This document shows positions 22,919 to 30,388 of a stretch of DNA of 32,734 bases, one piece after another. The notes beneath the pieces are model-generated. The model made no database searches. It had not been told where the DNA came from and saw only the letters and a list, made by a program, of their open reading frames with translations. The position numbers and the translations under genes are program-made. The DNA is taken from NCBI GenBank assembly GCA_022749935.1, contig JAKIWQ010000013.1, forward strand, positions 1-32,734, given 5' to 3'. The number at the start of each line of letters is the position of its first letter. Within the stretch, counting starts at the first letter, position 1. This DNA comes from Thermoplasmata archaeon. Lineage in GTDB: Archaea > Thermoplasmatota > Thermoplasmata > Lutacidiplasmatales > UBA184.

Positions 22919-24250
22919 TCAGAGGATCGCGCGCTCTTCGTCCGGCAGGAGCGAGCGGGGCGGGAGGGCCGACCCGACCGGAGGCTGGTGGCCCGCTTCC
23001 TCCCGGACGAGACGCTCCATCGTGAGCCCCCGGACGAACGGGCGGGCCCCGATCGGGGAGAGGCACGTGGTGACCAGACCGACTCCGGCGACGATCGTGA
23101 AGATCGGCTGGGTGAAGATGTGGAGGCCGAGCAGGATGGTCGCCATCGCGAGCTCGACGGCGCCCCGGCTGGTCAGGAGCCAACCGGCGGCCAGCGACTC
23201 CTGGCGGGACCAGCGAAGGCTCCGCGTGACCAGGGCGCCCATCGCGATCTTGGACATGAGGGCGAAGAGGCAGAGGGAGGCGAAGAGGACGACGGCGAGC
23301 GGGGTCGAAAAAAGAGTTCGGAAGTCGGTGTTGAACCCGACTAAGGCAAAGAAGAGGGGAATGAAGAACCCCCAGGTGACGGCTTCGAAGAGGAAGCTGA
23401 TCGACCGGTGCTCCCGTGCCCCGGCGCTCTCGGGCGTGACGAGGAGTCCGGAGTAGAACGCCCCCACGACGAACGTGAGCCCGAGGAATTGGGAGTAGAG
23501 GGCGGCGCCGAGACCCATCACGATGAGGAGCGCGAACCCGGCCTCCCGGGACCTCCAGGTCTCCCGGAACCGGTTCACCAGCCGGTCCCAGAGCCGCACG
23601 TGGCGGAGGGTCCGGAGCGCCATGTGGATGGACAGGACCGTCGTCAGGAACAGGGCCACGGTCGCGACCGAGATCGCGACGGCGTTGAACGAACTGTCCC
23701 CGCTGGTGGTGATGCTTAGGAGGACGGCGAACGCGGTGACGGCGGCGAGTTCGTTGATCACCGAGGAGTTGAGGAGGAACGTCCCGAACCGGGTCTTCAT
23801 CAGACCGAACTCTCGCAGCATGATGGCGAGGACCGGGAGGGCCGTGATCGAGATCGTGAGGGCGATGAAGAGGGAGGTCGTCGTACTGAGGTTGGGGTAG
23901 AGCACGTAGACCACGGCCGCCCCGCTCAAGAACGGGACGAGGAAGATCGCGATCCCGAGGAGGAGCGAGGAGATGCCGGTGTCCCAGATCTGCTCGGGAC
24001 TGACGGCGAGCCCCGCCATCAGGAGGATGAAGAACGTCGCGACCGTCAGCAAGCCGGAGAACGAGGCGCTCGTCCCCGAGATCCCGAGGAACGGTCCGAG
24101 GAGGGTCGGTCCGAGGACGACCCCGACCATCAGCTGGCCGACCAGGGCCACCTGCCCGATCCGGTTACAGAGCTCGCCGACCAGCACCGCGAGCGTGAGG
24201 AGAAGGAAGAGCGCGATGAGGAACGAAGTGGTCGCGTCCGCCACGGACAC
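22919..24250 (-). CDS. Kef/NapA-type cation:proton antiporter (CPA2)
   Basis: A 443-residue membrane protein with about 12-13 hydrophobic helices and no C-terminal nucleotide-binding (RCK/TrkA-N) domain, so closer to NapA than to KefC in architecture. Helix 2 carries the family pattern LVGQLMVGVVLGPTLLGP, and the C-terminal half has SRGAVELAMATILL. The ion-binding helix has N166-E167 (SVINELAAV) where NapA has Asp-Asp and many CPA2 members have Gln/Asn-Asp, so Glu would be the proton carrier. The ion is unknown. GTG at 24250 gives the longest form; the GTG two codons later (24244) fits the start predicted from the TATATA at 24267-24272. Confidence 0.9.
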   Translation of the reverse strand: MSVADATTSFLIALFLLLTLAVLVGELCNRIGQVALVGQLMVGVVLGPTLLGPFLGISGTSASFSGLLTVATFFILLMAGLAVSPEQIWDTGISSLLLGIAIFLVPFLSGAAVVYVLYPNLSTTTSLFIALTISITALPVLAIMLREFGLMKTRFGTFLLNSSVINELAAVTAFAVLLSITTSGDSSFNAVAISVATVALFLTTVLSIHMALRTLRHVRLWDRLVNRFRETWRSREAGFALLIVMGLGAALYSQFLGLTFVVGAFYSGLLVTPESAGAREHRSISFLFEAVTWGFFIPLFFALVGFNTDFRTLFSTPLAVVLFASLCLFALMSKIAMGALVTRSLRWSRQESLAAGWLLTSRGAVELAMATILLGLHIFTQPIFTIVAGVGLVTTCLSPIGARPFVRGLTMERLVREEAGHQPPVGSALPPRSLLPDEERAIL

Positions 24251-24266
24251 CCCTTTGAAGGCTGGG

Positions 24267-24272
24267 TATATA
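24267..24272. promoter_or_regulatory. Palindromic TATATA shared by two divergent genes
   Basis: TATATA is identical on both strands. Its centre (24269.5) is about 25 bases from the antiporter GTG (24244) on one side and about 23 bases from the SWIM-protein ATG (24292) on the other. One box could direct leaderless transcription both ways. No other AT-rich patch exists in this short gap. Confidence 0.55.
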
Positions 24273-24291
24273 CGTGCCCGTTCGAACGAGA

Positions 24292-24834
24292 ATGCCCGAA
24301 CGCGAACACGCCCCCACCGAGCGAACGGGACCGACCGACGACCCGTGGGCGGTGGCCGAACGTCGGAGCCGGGCCATCGAAGAGCCGCTGGACGTGCGCT
24401 GTCTCCGGAACGAGCCGTTCCCCCTCCTCGAAGTCCGCAACCCGCTCCACCGGACCTCCTATCGGGTGATGCTACCGACCTTCCCGGACCGGTCGGTCGC
24501 CCTCTGCACGTGCACCGACTTTGCCCGTCGCGGTCTCGGGACCTGCAAGCACATCGAGGCGGGAGGGCGCTGGCTCGAGCGGCACCCGCAGGTCCCTCCG
24601 TCCGCGCCCGCTCCCCCCTTCGACCCGGCCCCCGTCTGGGAGGAGATCGACCAGCGGCTCGAGCGCCCCGTCCCGCCGGGGGTGCCGGACAGCCTTCGGT
24701 GGAGGGAGGCTGGCGCCGTGCTCTATGAGCGGGCGGGCCCGGCGTATCTACCGGACCCAGAGAAGAAGGAAGAGGTTGGTCGCGGGGGCGGGAAGGGTCG
24801 ATCTAGATCGACGCCATCCCGGGCGCGCCCTTGA
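24292..24834 (+). CDS. SWIM zinc-finger protein
   Basis: A 180-residue protein with a SWIM-type zinc site, C72-x-C74 ... C85-x-H87 (CTCTDFARRGLGTCKH), a fold used for DNA or protein binding. Before it, FPLLEVRNPLHRTSYRVMLP fits the strand region that usually precedes SWIM fingers. The C-terminal half is Pro-rich, then charged with a Lys/Arg/Gly/Ser tail. Stand-alone SWIM proteins in archaea often accompany helicases or nucleases, but none is adjacent here. I take the ATG at 24292 (near-leaderless) rather than the in-frame GTG at 24274, which touches the TATA box. The last 32 bases overlap the convergent tes gene. Confidence 0.82.
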   Translation: MPEREHAPTERTGPTDDPWAVAERRSRAIEEPLDVRCLRNEPFPLLEVRNPLHRTSYRVMLPTFPDRSVALCTCTDFARRGLGTCKHIEAGGRWLERHPQVPPSAPAPPFDPAPVWEEIDQRLERPVPPGVPDSLRWREAGAVLYERAGPAYLPDPEKKEEVGRGGGKGRSRSTPSRARP

Positions 24835-26515
24835 GGGCCCGCACGCGGTAGTACTCGGGGTCCACGACGACTTCCCCGTTGATTCCCATCGTCTCGATGG
24901 TCTTCAACTGGGCGCCGCCCTGGGACTTGGCCCGCTGCCAGTCGGGGATCGGGATCGAGAACTTCTTCTCGACTTCCGTCCGGTAGATGGGGCCCGAGTT
25001 GTACGAGCAGAACGGGATGATCCGTCCGTCCGGGACCGCGTAGTGGATATCGCAGCGCATGAGGCGCTGGATGTCGTAGTCGTACGCGTCCTGGAAGTGC
25101 ATGTTGCCGATGTAGAGCGTCCTCCAAGTGAACTTCGCGACGGCTTCCTTGTTCCCCTCGGTGAAGATCGAGGCGATGACCTTCACGCAGTTCTTCTCGG
25201 ACAGCCCTTCCGGTGCCTTGGAGAAGTCGAAATACTTCGACACGTCGTGGAGCAGGCGGGCGCCCGCCACGGCCGTCCGTACCCGCGCGAAGCGCGAGTC
25301 GCGGTACTTCTCGATCATCGACTCGACGTTCTCAAAGAACCCGTCGACGTCCATGAACCGGGGGAGCGGCGTGATCTTCTGTCCGTCCTTCGAGATGAAG
25401 GCGAACGTCGCGCAGCCGCAGCCCGGGTGGGTCGTGAGCGTCATCTTTTCCTCGCCGTGGATGATGCTGACGAGCTCGGAGATCGGGGCGACCGACGGCA
25501 CGGGGAAGAAGTCCGACTTCTCGAACGGTCCCTCCGTGCAGAGGATGCGCACGAGGTCCGACTGGGTGAACCGCATCTGGAAGCGGTCCTTGTCCGGGAT
25601 ACGGGCCGTGAGGGCGACGGGCTGGAAGTTGACCCCGCGGACGACGTCGATGTTGTCGATCGCGAACTTGACGGTGGGCCAGATCTCCTTCTCGTTGAAC
25701 CCGCCGACCAGGGTCGGGACGAGGACGACGGAGAGGGGTTTGTCCGGCTTACCGGCCGCCAGGTCCGAAGCCGGGGAGTGGGTCTCCCGCGCGGCCTGGA
25801 TGGCCTTCTGCTTGACCTTCAGGAGCGGGACGCCCCGCACCTTCCGGTAGATCTCGTCATCGAGACCGTCGAACTGGAGGTAGAGCGTGTGCAGCCCGGA
25901 GTCCCGCGCAGCCTGGGCGAAGCCGGGCTCGTTGGCGACCCGGATGCCGTTGGTCGCGACCTGGATCTGCTTGAAGCCGAGGTCACGGGCCATTCCGACC
26001 GCGTCCAGGAACAGCGGGGAGAGCGTCGGCTCGCCCCCCGAGAACTGGACGGCGACCGTACCCACCGGCTTCTGCTCCCGGAGGGTCTTCAGCATGAAGT
26101 GGATCTGCTCGCGGGTGGGCTCGAAGACGTACCCCGCCGCGTTCGCGTTGGCAAAGCAGACCGGGCACTTCAGATTGCACCGGTTCGTAAGGTCGATCAG
26201 GGCGAGTCCCGTGTGGGACTTGTGGTGGCTGCACATGCCGCAGGTCGTAGGGCAGCCGCGGAACTTGTCGTAGTACGGGTTCTCGTATCCGACCCCGTCG
26301 TGGGCGTAGACTTCCATCCGGAGATAGAAATCGACGTCGTTCGAGATGATGTCCCAGAAGTACCCGTGGGTTCGGCAGGTCTTCTCCATGATGACCCGCC
26401 CATCTTTTTCCCGTACGACGGCGGGAATGACCTTGATACATTCGGGGCAGACCGAGGCGGTCTTACGGGGAAGGCCCCGCGGGGCCTGGAACTCCTTCAT
26501 CACGCGTGCCGGCAT
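24803..26515 (-). CDS. tes: Radical SAM tetraether lipid synthase (Tes family)
   Basis: Predicted to join two archaeol phytanyl chains by carbon-carbon bonds to make macrocyclic or tetraether (GDGT) membrane lipids. The 570 residues show the arrangement of characterised Tes: an N-terminal CPEC (C23, C26) with C47 and H50; an auxiliary CxxxCxxC (C88, C92, C95) followed by SHH; the radical SAM motif CNLKCPVC (C113, C117, C120) and SGGEPT (159-164); and C-terminal cysteines C366, C368, C443, C488 and C503 for further metal sites. Related radical SAM proteins of the same COG could have other substrates, so the call rests on overall resemblance. GAGGT sits 6 bases before the ATG. It overlaps the SWIM gene by 32 bases. 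Confidence 0.85.
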   Translation of the reverse strand: MPARVMKEFQAPRGLPRKTASVCPECIKVIPAVVREKDGRVIMEKTCRTHGYFWDIISNDVDFYLRMEVYAHDGVGYENPYYDKFRGCPTTCGMCSHHKSHTGLALIDLTNRCNLKCPVCFANANAAGYVFEPTREQIHFMLKTLREQKPVGTVAVQFSGGEPTLSPLFLDAVGMARDLGFKQIQVATNGIRVANEPGFAQAARDSGLHTLYLQFDGLDDEIYRKVRGVPLLKVKQKAIQAARETHSPASDLAAGKPDKPLSVVLVPTLVGGFNEKEIWPTVKFAIDNIDVVRGVNFQPVALTARIPDKDRFQMRFTQSDLVRILCTEGPFEKSDFFPVPSVAPISELVSIIHGEEKMTLTTHPGCGCATFAFISKDGQKITPLPRFMDVDGFFENVESMIEKYRDSRFARVRTAVAGARLLHDVSKYFDFSKAPEGLSEKNCVKVIASIFTEGNKEAVAKFTWRTLYIGNMHFQDAYDYDIQRLMRCDIHYAVPDGRIIPFCSYNSGPIYRTEVEKKFSIPIPDWQRAKSQGGAQLKTIETMGINGEVVVDPEYYRVRALKGAPGMASI

Positions 26516-26580
26516 TCTTCTACCTCATTGTGGGCCCACCTGCTCGGGTGGAGCCTCACTGGCCCCACCCACCCAGGCTT

Positions 26581-26590
26581 ACTTAATCAA
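26581..26590 (-). promoter_or_regulatory. TATA-like element for tes
   Basis: Minus strand TTGATTAAGT, about 70 bases before the ATG at 26515. The predicted leader of about 44 bases contains GAGGT (26522-26526), so this gene, unlike several neighbours, appears to use a Shine-Dalgarno leader. The rest of the 262-base gap to the next gene shows no RNA gene that I recognise. Confidence 0.4.
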
Positions 26591-26744
26591 ATTGTCGTCC
26601 AAGATGCGACATTTTCCCTCCCCCGTGAGGAGGATTCGCACGGTTAGAATCGCGACAAAGCGCCGGATAACCCGGTAAAGACGGTCGGGAGCGAGCCCCC
26701 TCGCCGTCGGGGAAGTTTCGGTCCGATTCGACCTCCGCCGGACA

Positions 26745-26752
26745 ACTTATGG
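26745..26752 (+). promoter_or_regulatory. TATA-like box for the 181-residue unknown gene
   Basis: ACTTATGG, centred about 29 bases before the ATG at 26778, predicting a leader of only about 3 bases. Confidence 0.45.
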
Positions 26753-26777
26753 GGGCGTACGCCTCCTCCCGGTCCTC

Positions 26778-27323
26778 ATGGCCCGGAAGAAGAAACCCTC
26801 CCCTCGCCCGTCGCGACCCCGGTCGCCGCCGGCCCGGAAAGGGTTCGTCGGCCGGGACGCCTCCCCCGTGCTGGACAAGTACCCGCCCAAGGACCCCAAG
26901 CTCGCCCCGCGCGGCCCCCCCGGCGGTTCCAACGCCGGGACGCTCTCGCCCCCTGCCGCCTCCTCCAAATCGTCCGCGTCCCCCACGCCCCCGTCCATGT
27001 CCCCACCGGCGGCGGTCTCCCTCATCACCCTCGAACCCCAGTTCGACGTGGACGAGTTCGCGAGCCTCCTCGGCGAAACGTCGGTCCGAGTGACCGTCCC
27101 CATCGAGCACCTTGCCGAGGTGCTCCGTAGGGTGACCGAGTTCATGGGGTTCGGGATCTACGTCTACGCCATCACCGTCCGACCCGCCCCCTCGGAATTC
27201 CTGAAGGGGTTCATCGTCGACCTCGAACGGGTCGACTTCTCCCCGGGAGACCGGACCTGGGTTCCGTTCGTCGAGAAAGGCACGTCGGACTCCCCGTTCG
27301 GTCCCACCGGCACCCGGACGTAG
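26778..27323 (+). CDS. Unknown protein with disordered Pro/Ser/Lys-rich N terminus
   Basis: A 181-residue protein I do not recognise. Residues 1-80 are low complexity (Lys/Arg/Pro/Ser, starting MARKKKPSPRPSRPRSP), probably disordered and able to bind nucleic acid or membranes by charge. Residues about 82-175 look folded: SLITLEPQFDVDEFASLLGETSVRVTVP, then HLAEVLRRVTEFMGFGIYVYAITVRP and FLKGFIVDLERVDF, an alternating strand-helix-strand pattern. No catalytic motif is evident. A TATA-like box makes the mRNA nearly leaderless. The small coiled-coil gene follows after 65 bases with its own AT-rich box. Confidence 0.7.
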   Translation: MARKKKPSPRPSRPRSPPARKGFVGRDASPVLDKYPPKDPKLAPRGPPGGSNAGTLSPPAASSKSSASPTPPSMSPPAAVSLITLEPQFDVDEFASLLGETSVRVTVPIEHLAEVLRRVTEFMGFGIYVYAITVRPAPSEFLKGFIVDLERVDFSPGDRTWVPFVEKGTSDSPFGPTGTRT

Positions 27324-27345
27324 GCGGCGCCGCGGTTCGGGCGAA

Positions 27346-27354
27346 CCTAATCAA
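27346..27354 (+). promoter_or_regulatory. TATA-like box for the coiled-coil / M61 genes
   Basis: CCTAATCAA, centred about 39 bases before the GTG at 27389; the predicted leader of about 13 bases includes GGGGAAG as a possible ribosome-binding site. Confidence 0.4.
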
Positions 27355-27388
27355 GGCGGCGGCCCTCGACCCTTCGCTGGGGAAGTAG

Positions 27389-27601
27389 GTGACCGACGGA
27401 CCGGGAAAGGACCACTGGGAAGCGGAGCTTCGGATGCTGCGGCAGGAACTCCAAGAGCTCCGGGCCGAGCAGAAGGAGATGGCGACGGCGATCAACCAGC
27501 TCGTCACTACGTTCCGGGCGCTCGCCACCCATCTCGGGATCGCCTCCGAGCCGTACTCCCGCAAGACCGCGAACGACCGCGACCTCCGCGGGTTCGCCTA
27601 G
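27389..27601 (+). CDS. Small coiled-coil protein, unknown function
   Basis: A 70-residue protein dominated by a heptad-like helix (about residues 8-48: WEAELRMLRQELQELRAEQKEM, continuing to the Leu-rich FRALATHLGI), ending in a basic/acidic tail. It probably forms a dimeric coiled coil. It starts with GTG after GGGGAAG and lies 12 bases before the M61 peptidase gene, so the two are likely co-expressed. It could be an accessory subunit, but nothing in the sequence proves that. Confidence 0.7.
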   Translation: MTDGPGKDHWEAELRMLRQELQELRAEQKEMATAINQLVTTFRALATHLGIASEPYSRKTANDRDLRGFA

Positions 27602-27613
27602 GCCGGGGTCGTC

Positions 27614-29422
27614 GTGCGCATCCAGTACCGGGTCGACGCCCTCGACCGGGTTGGTCACCGTGGCCGGGTGACCCTCGATCTCGAGGGCGTCGAGCAACCG
27701 ACGCTCGACCTGGTGCTCCCGTCCTGGGTTCCGGGGTCCTACAAGCTCGTCAACTACGTCCGGGGAATCCGCGACCTCGCCGCGCGTGGGGCCGAGGATG
27801 GCCCGGCCGTAGGCGTTCAACGGGTTGGGGCAGACCGGTGGAGATTGGCCACCGCGGGAATCCCGCGCGTCCGAGTACAGTACACGGTGTACGGCCACCA
27901 GATGGTGAATGAGGCGTTCGACCTGACCTCCGACCACATGTTCCTCAACGCCGCCCTCGCGCTCGTCTACGTGGACGGACACCTGGACGAACCGGTCACG
28001 GTCGAGCTCCACCTACCGCCCGAGTGGCGGGTCGTCACCGAGCTCGAGGAGGTCCTCACCCACCCTCCGACCTACCGGGCCCGGAACTACGACGAGCTGG
28101 TCGACAGTCCCATCGACGCCGGCCGGCCGCTCGTCCTGACCATCCGTCCCCTCGGGATCCCTCACCGGATCTCGATCTGCGGCGACGGGGGAAACTACGA
28201 GGCCCATCGCCTCGAGGAGGACCTGGGGAAGATCGTGGAGGCGGCGACCCGGCTCGTCGGAGAGTCCCCCCTGAAGGGGTACACCTTTTTCATCCACCTG
28301 AGCGACATCCCCGACGGGGCCCTCGAGCACGCGTCGTCCAATTCGTCGGTCTTCGTACGGACCGTCTTCGAGCCGCTGGAGCGCTACCAGCGCTTCCTAT
28401 CGACCCAGAGCCATGAGTACTTCCACCTCTGGAACGTGAAGCGGATCCGTCCGAAGGTCCTCGGGCCGTTCGACTACACGCAGGAGAACTACACGGGCCA
28501 GCTCTGGTGGATGGAGGGAACGACCGACTACTTTTCGGACCTCGTCCTCCGGCGCGCAGGACTCTACACCCCCGCCAAGTACCTCGAGGAGGCGGCCAAG
28601 ATTGCGCGCGCGGTCCTCCTGACGCCCGGTCGGAATTCCCTCTCGCTCGAAGAGCTCTCCCGAATCGCGTGGGTCGACCTCTACCAACCGTTCGAGGAGA
28701 CGCCGAACCAGTCGGTCTCCTACTACGCGAAAGGGTACCTCGTCTCCCTCTGCCTCGACCTCGAAATCCGACACCGGACCGAGACGAAGGCCTCGCTCGA
28801 GAGCGTGATCCGGCTCCTCTGGAACGAGTACGGCAAGACCGGCCGGGGGCTCGACGAGGACGAACTCCAGCCGGTGGCCGAACGGGCGACCGGACTCGAC
28901 CTGGCCGAGTGGTTCGACCGCTACGTTCGGGGGACCGCCGAGGTCGACGTCGACCGGTTCGCCGGGTTCGCGGGACTCACCTTCGGTCCGAAACCCAAGC
29001 CCGCCGACGACGACGCTCCGGAACCCGGGTACCTGGGGATCCGGTTCGAGGACGGGGGCGGGTCGGTCCGAATCAATCAGGTCCTGCTCGACACACCCGG
29101 GCATCGGGCGGGGCTCAGCCCCGGGGACGAGATCGTCGCGATCAACTCGACCCGGGTGTCGCATGCGAAGTTCGAGAAGGAACTCGAGTCCTACCCACCG
29201 GGGACCTCCGTGGACCTCGCGGTGTTTCGACGGGGGTACTTGCGCCACGTCGCGGTCACCACGGGGAAGGCCCCTCCCCAAAAGTACCGGTTCGCCCCCC
29301 TCGAGCGAGCGACAGACGTCGCCCGAAAGGTCCACGAAAGCTGGCTGGGGATCCCTTGGGAACCCTCCAAGCCGGCCGGAGAGGCGCGGAAAGACCCGGC
29401 GCCTCCCCCTCCTAGTACCTAG
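27614..29422 (+). CDS. M61-family glycyl aminopeptidase with C-terminal PDZ domain
   Basis: A 602-residue zinc metallopeptidase expected to release N-terminal Gly or Ala from peptides. The N-terminal beta domain contains LVLPSWVPGSYKLVNYVRGI, a family signature. The catalytic domain has HEYFH (267-271) followed by WNVKRIRP, and the third zinc ligand E301 in WMEGTTDYFSD. A PDZ domain at about 470-560 (GYLGIRF...VLLDTPGHRAGLSPGDEIVAINSTRV) may bind substrate C termini. No signal peptide is seen, so it is likely cytoplasmic. The GTG at 27614 matches the family N terminus. The stop shares CTAG (29419-29422) with the convergent DUF35 gene. Confidence 0.93.
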   Translation: MRIQYRVDALDRVGHRGRVTLDLEGVEQPTLDLVLPSWVPGSYKLVNYVRGIRDLAARGAEDGPAVGVQRVGADRWRLATAGIPRVRVQYTVYGHQMVNEAFDLTSDHMFLNAALALVYVDGHLDEPVTVELHLPPEWRVVTELEEVLTHPPTYRARNYDELVDSPIDAGRPLVLTIRPLGIPHRISICGDGGNYEAHRLEEDLGKIVEAATRLVGESPLKGYTFFIHLSDIPDGALEHASSNSSVFVRTVFEPLERYQRFLSTQSHEYFHLWNVKRIRPKVLGPFDYTQENYTGQLWWMEGTTDYFSDLVLRRAGLYTPAKYLEEAAKIARAVLLTPGRNSLSLEELSRIAWVDLYQPFEETPNQSVSYYAKGYLVSLCLDLEIRHRTETKASLESVIRLLWNEYGKTGRGLDEDELQPVAERATGLDLAEWFDRYVRGTAEVDVDRFAGFAGLTFGPKPKPADDDAPEPGYLGIRFEDGGGSVRINQVLLDTPGHRAGLSPGDEIVAINSTRVSHAKFEKELESYPPGTSVDLAVFRRGYLRHVAVTTGKAPPQKYRFAPLERATDVARKVHESWLGIPWEPSKPAGEARKDPAPPPPST

Positions 29423-30387
29423 GTAGGTAGGGGGACCGCCTTGCGGCCATACCGCCACTCGCCTTCCATCGGATAGAGGCGGCGCAGCCTCGTCCCGACC
29501 TTCGAACCGAGTTGGATCTCGCCCGGAACCGCGTCGGTGACCTGCAGGGTCAGACGCACCCCCGGCGCGAGCTCGGCCAGGACCACCCCGTACGGCCCGA
29601 GTGCCTCCACTTGCGCGTCGAACTCGGTGGGTTGGCCTCCCTGGCCGATCACCGTCGCGGCGACCACCCGGCCCCCGTCGCGGGGGAGGGACTCCACCGA
29701 AAGGCGATCGCTCCGACCGCATCCGCGGCAGGTTCCGCGCCGAGGAAAGGTGAGGTGAGCGCAGTGGGCGCAACGGTCGGCCTCGAGTCGCCATCGGCTC
29801 GGGAGGTTTTCGAGGTACCGGGCCCTCGGGACATACGCCCCCTCGGAGACCTGACCGGTGGCGGTCCCCGCCCAACCTTCGGCCGCCTCAGGAGTCCAGG
29901 GGGGAGCGGTCGGGTGGCTTCCGACGGTCGTGACCGGAAGGATCGCCCGCGCGCGCGAGGCGGCATCCTCGGAGACTCCGCCAGCCGCCCAATCCGGCGG
30001 CGCGGACGCGGGGTGCGGACCCATTCGAAGGGCGAATGCCTCGGTCCCGCGGGGGCCGGTGGGAGGGACCACGATCACGTAGGAAGGCCCCTCCGCCGGC
30101 GCGGCGAGCGCATCCGTCACGGCGCTGGCGAGCGCGAGCGGGCCGTCCTCGAACCGCCTGAGATCGACCGGGCCCCCGAGGAGCGCCGCCAACCCCCACT
30201 CGGCGACGGGCGGGATGGCTCCGATCCAGCAAACGCGCGTGGAGGGACCCGCCGGGCCGGCCGGGCCGAGCGCCTCGAGTGCGGTCGCCGCGAGGGTGAA
30301 CGGGTCCTCGTCCGGCGCGGCGACATGCCGGCCCTGTACGACGAATCGCGGTAGGTAGACCGCGGCGTGTTCGAACCCTCGAACCAT
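29419..30387 (-). CDS. DUF35 (Zn-ribbon/OB-fold) protein fused to an N-terminal thiolase-fold-like domain
   Basis: A 322-residue protein. The C-terminal part (about 188-305) is a DUF35 acyl-CoA-associated protein: a helix RARYLENLPSRWRLEA, a rubredoxin-like zinc ribbon (C206, C209, C220, C223) and an OB fold. In archaea DUF35 bridges acetyl-CoA thiolase and HMG-CoA synthase. The N-terminal 1-150 residues resemble the beginning of HMG-CoA synthase (AAVYLPRFVV, DEDPFTLAATALEALG, then WIGAIPPVAEWGLAALLGG) but lack a Cys at the expected nucleophile position, so that domain may be a dead scaffold. It starts one base after the thiolase stop. I prefer the ATG at 30387 over the TTG at 30402. Confidence 0.82.
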   Translation of the reverse strand: MVRGFEHAAVYLPRFVVQGRHVAAPDEDPFTLAATALEALGPAGPAGPSTRVCWIGAIPPVAEWGLAALLGGPVDLRRFEDGPLALASAVTDALAAPAEGPSYVIVVPPTGPRGTEAFALRMGPHPASAPPDWAAGGVSEDAASRARAILPVTTVGSHPTAPPWTPEAAEGWAGTATGQVSEGAYVPRARYLENLPSRWRLEADRCAHCAHLTFPRRGTCRGCGRSDRLSVESLPRDGGRVVAATVIGQGGQPTEFDAQVEALGPYGVVLAELAPGVRLTLQVTDAVPGEIQLGSKVGTRLRRLYPMEGEWRYGRKAVPLPT

Positions 30388-30388
30388 G

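Noticed and set aside
24521-26647. 708-codon plus-strand open frame opposite tes
   Set aside because: Antisense to a protein with intact radical SAM and auxiliary cysteine motifs; no family resemblance of its own.
26516-26777. Possible tRNA or other stable RNA in the largest intergenic gap
   Set aside because: I found no cloverleaf with a T-loop-like GGTTCRAATC element or acceptor pairing, only two AT-rich promoter patches.
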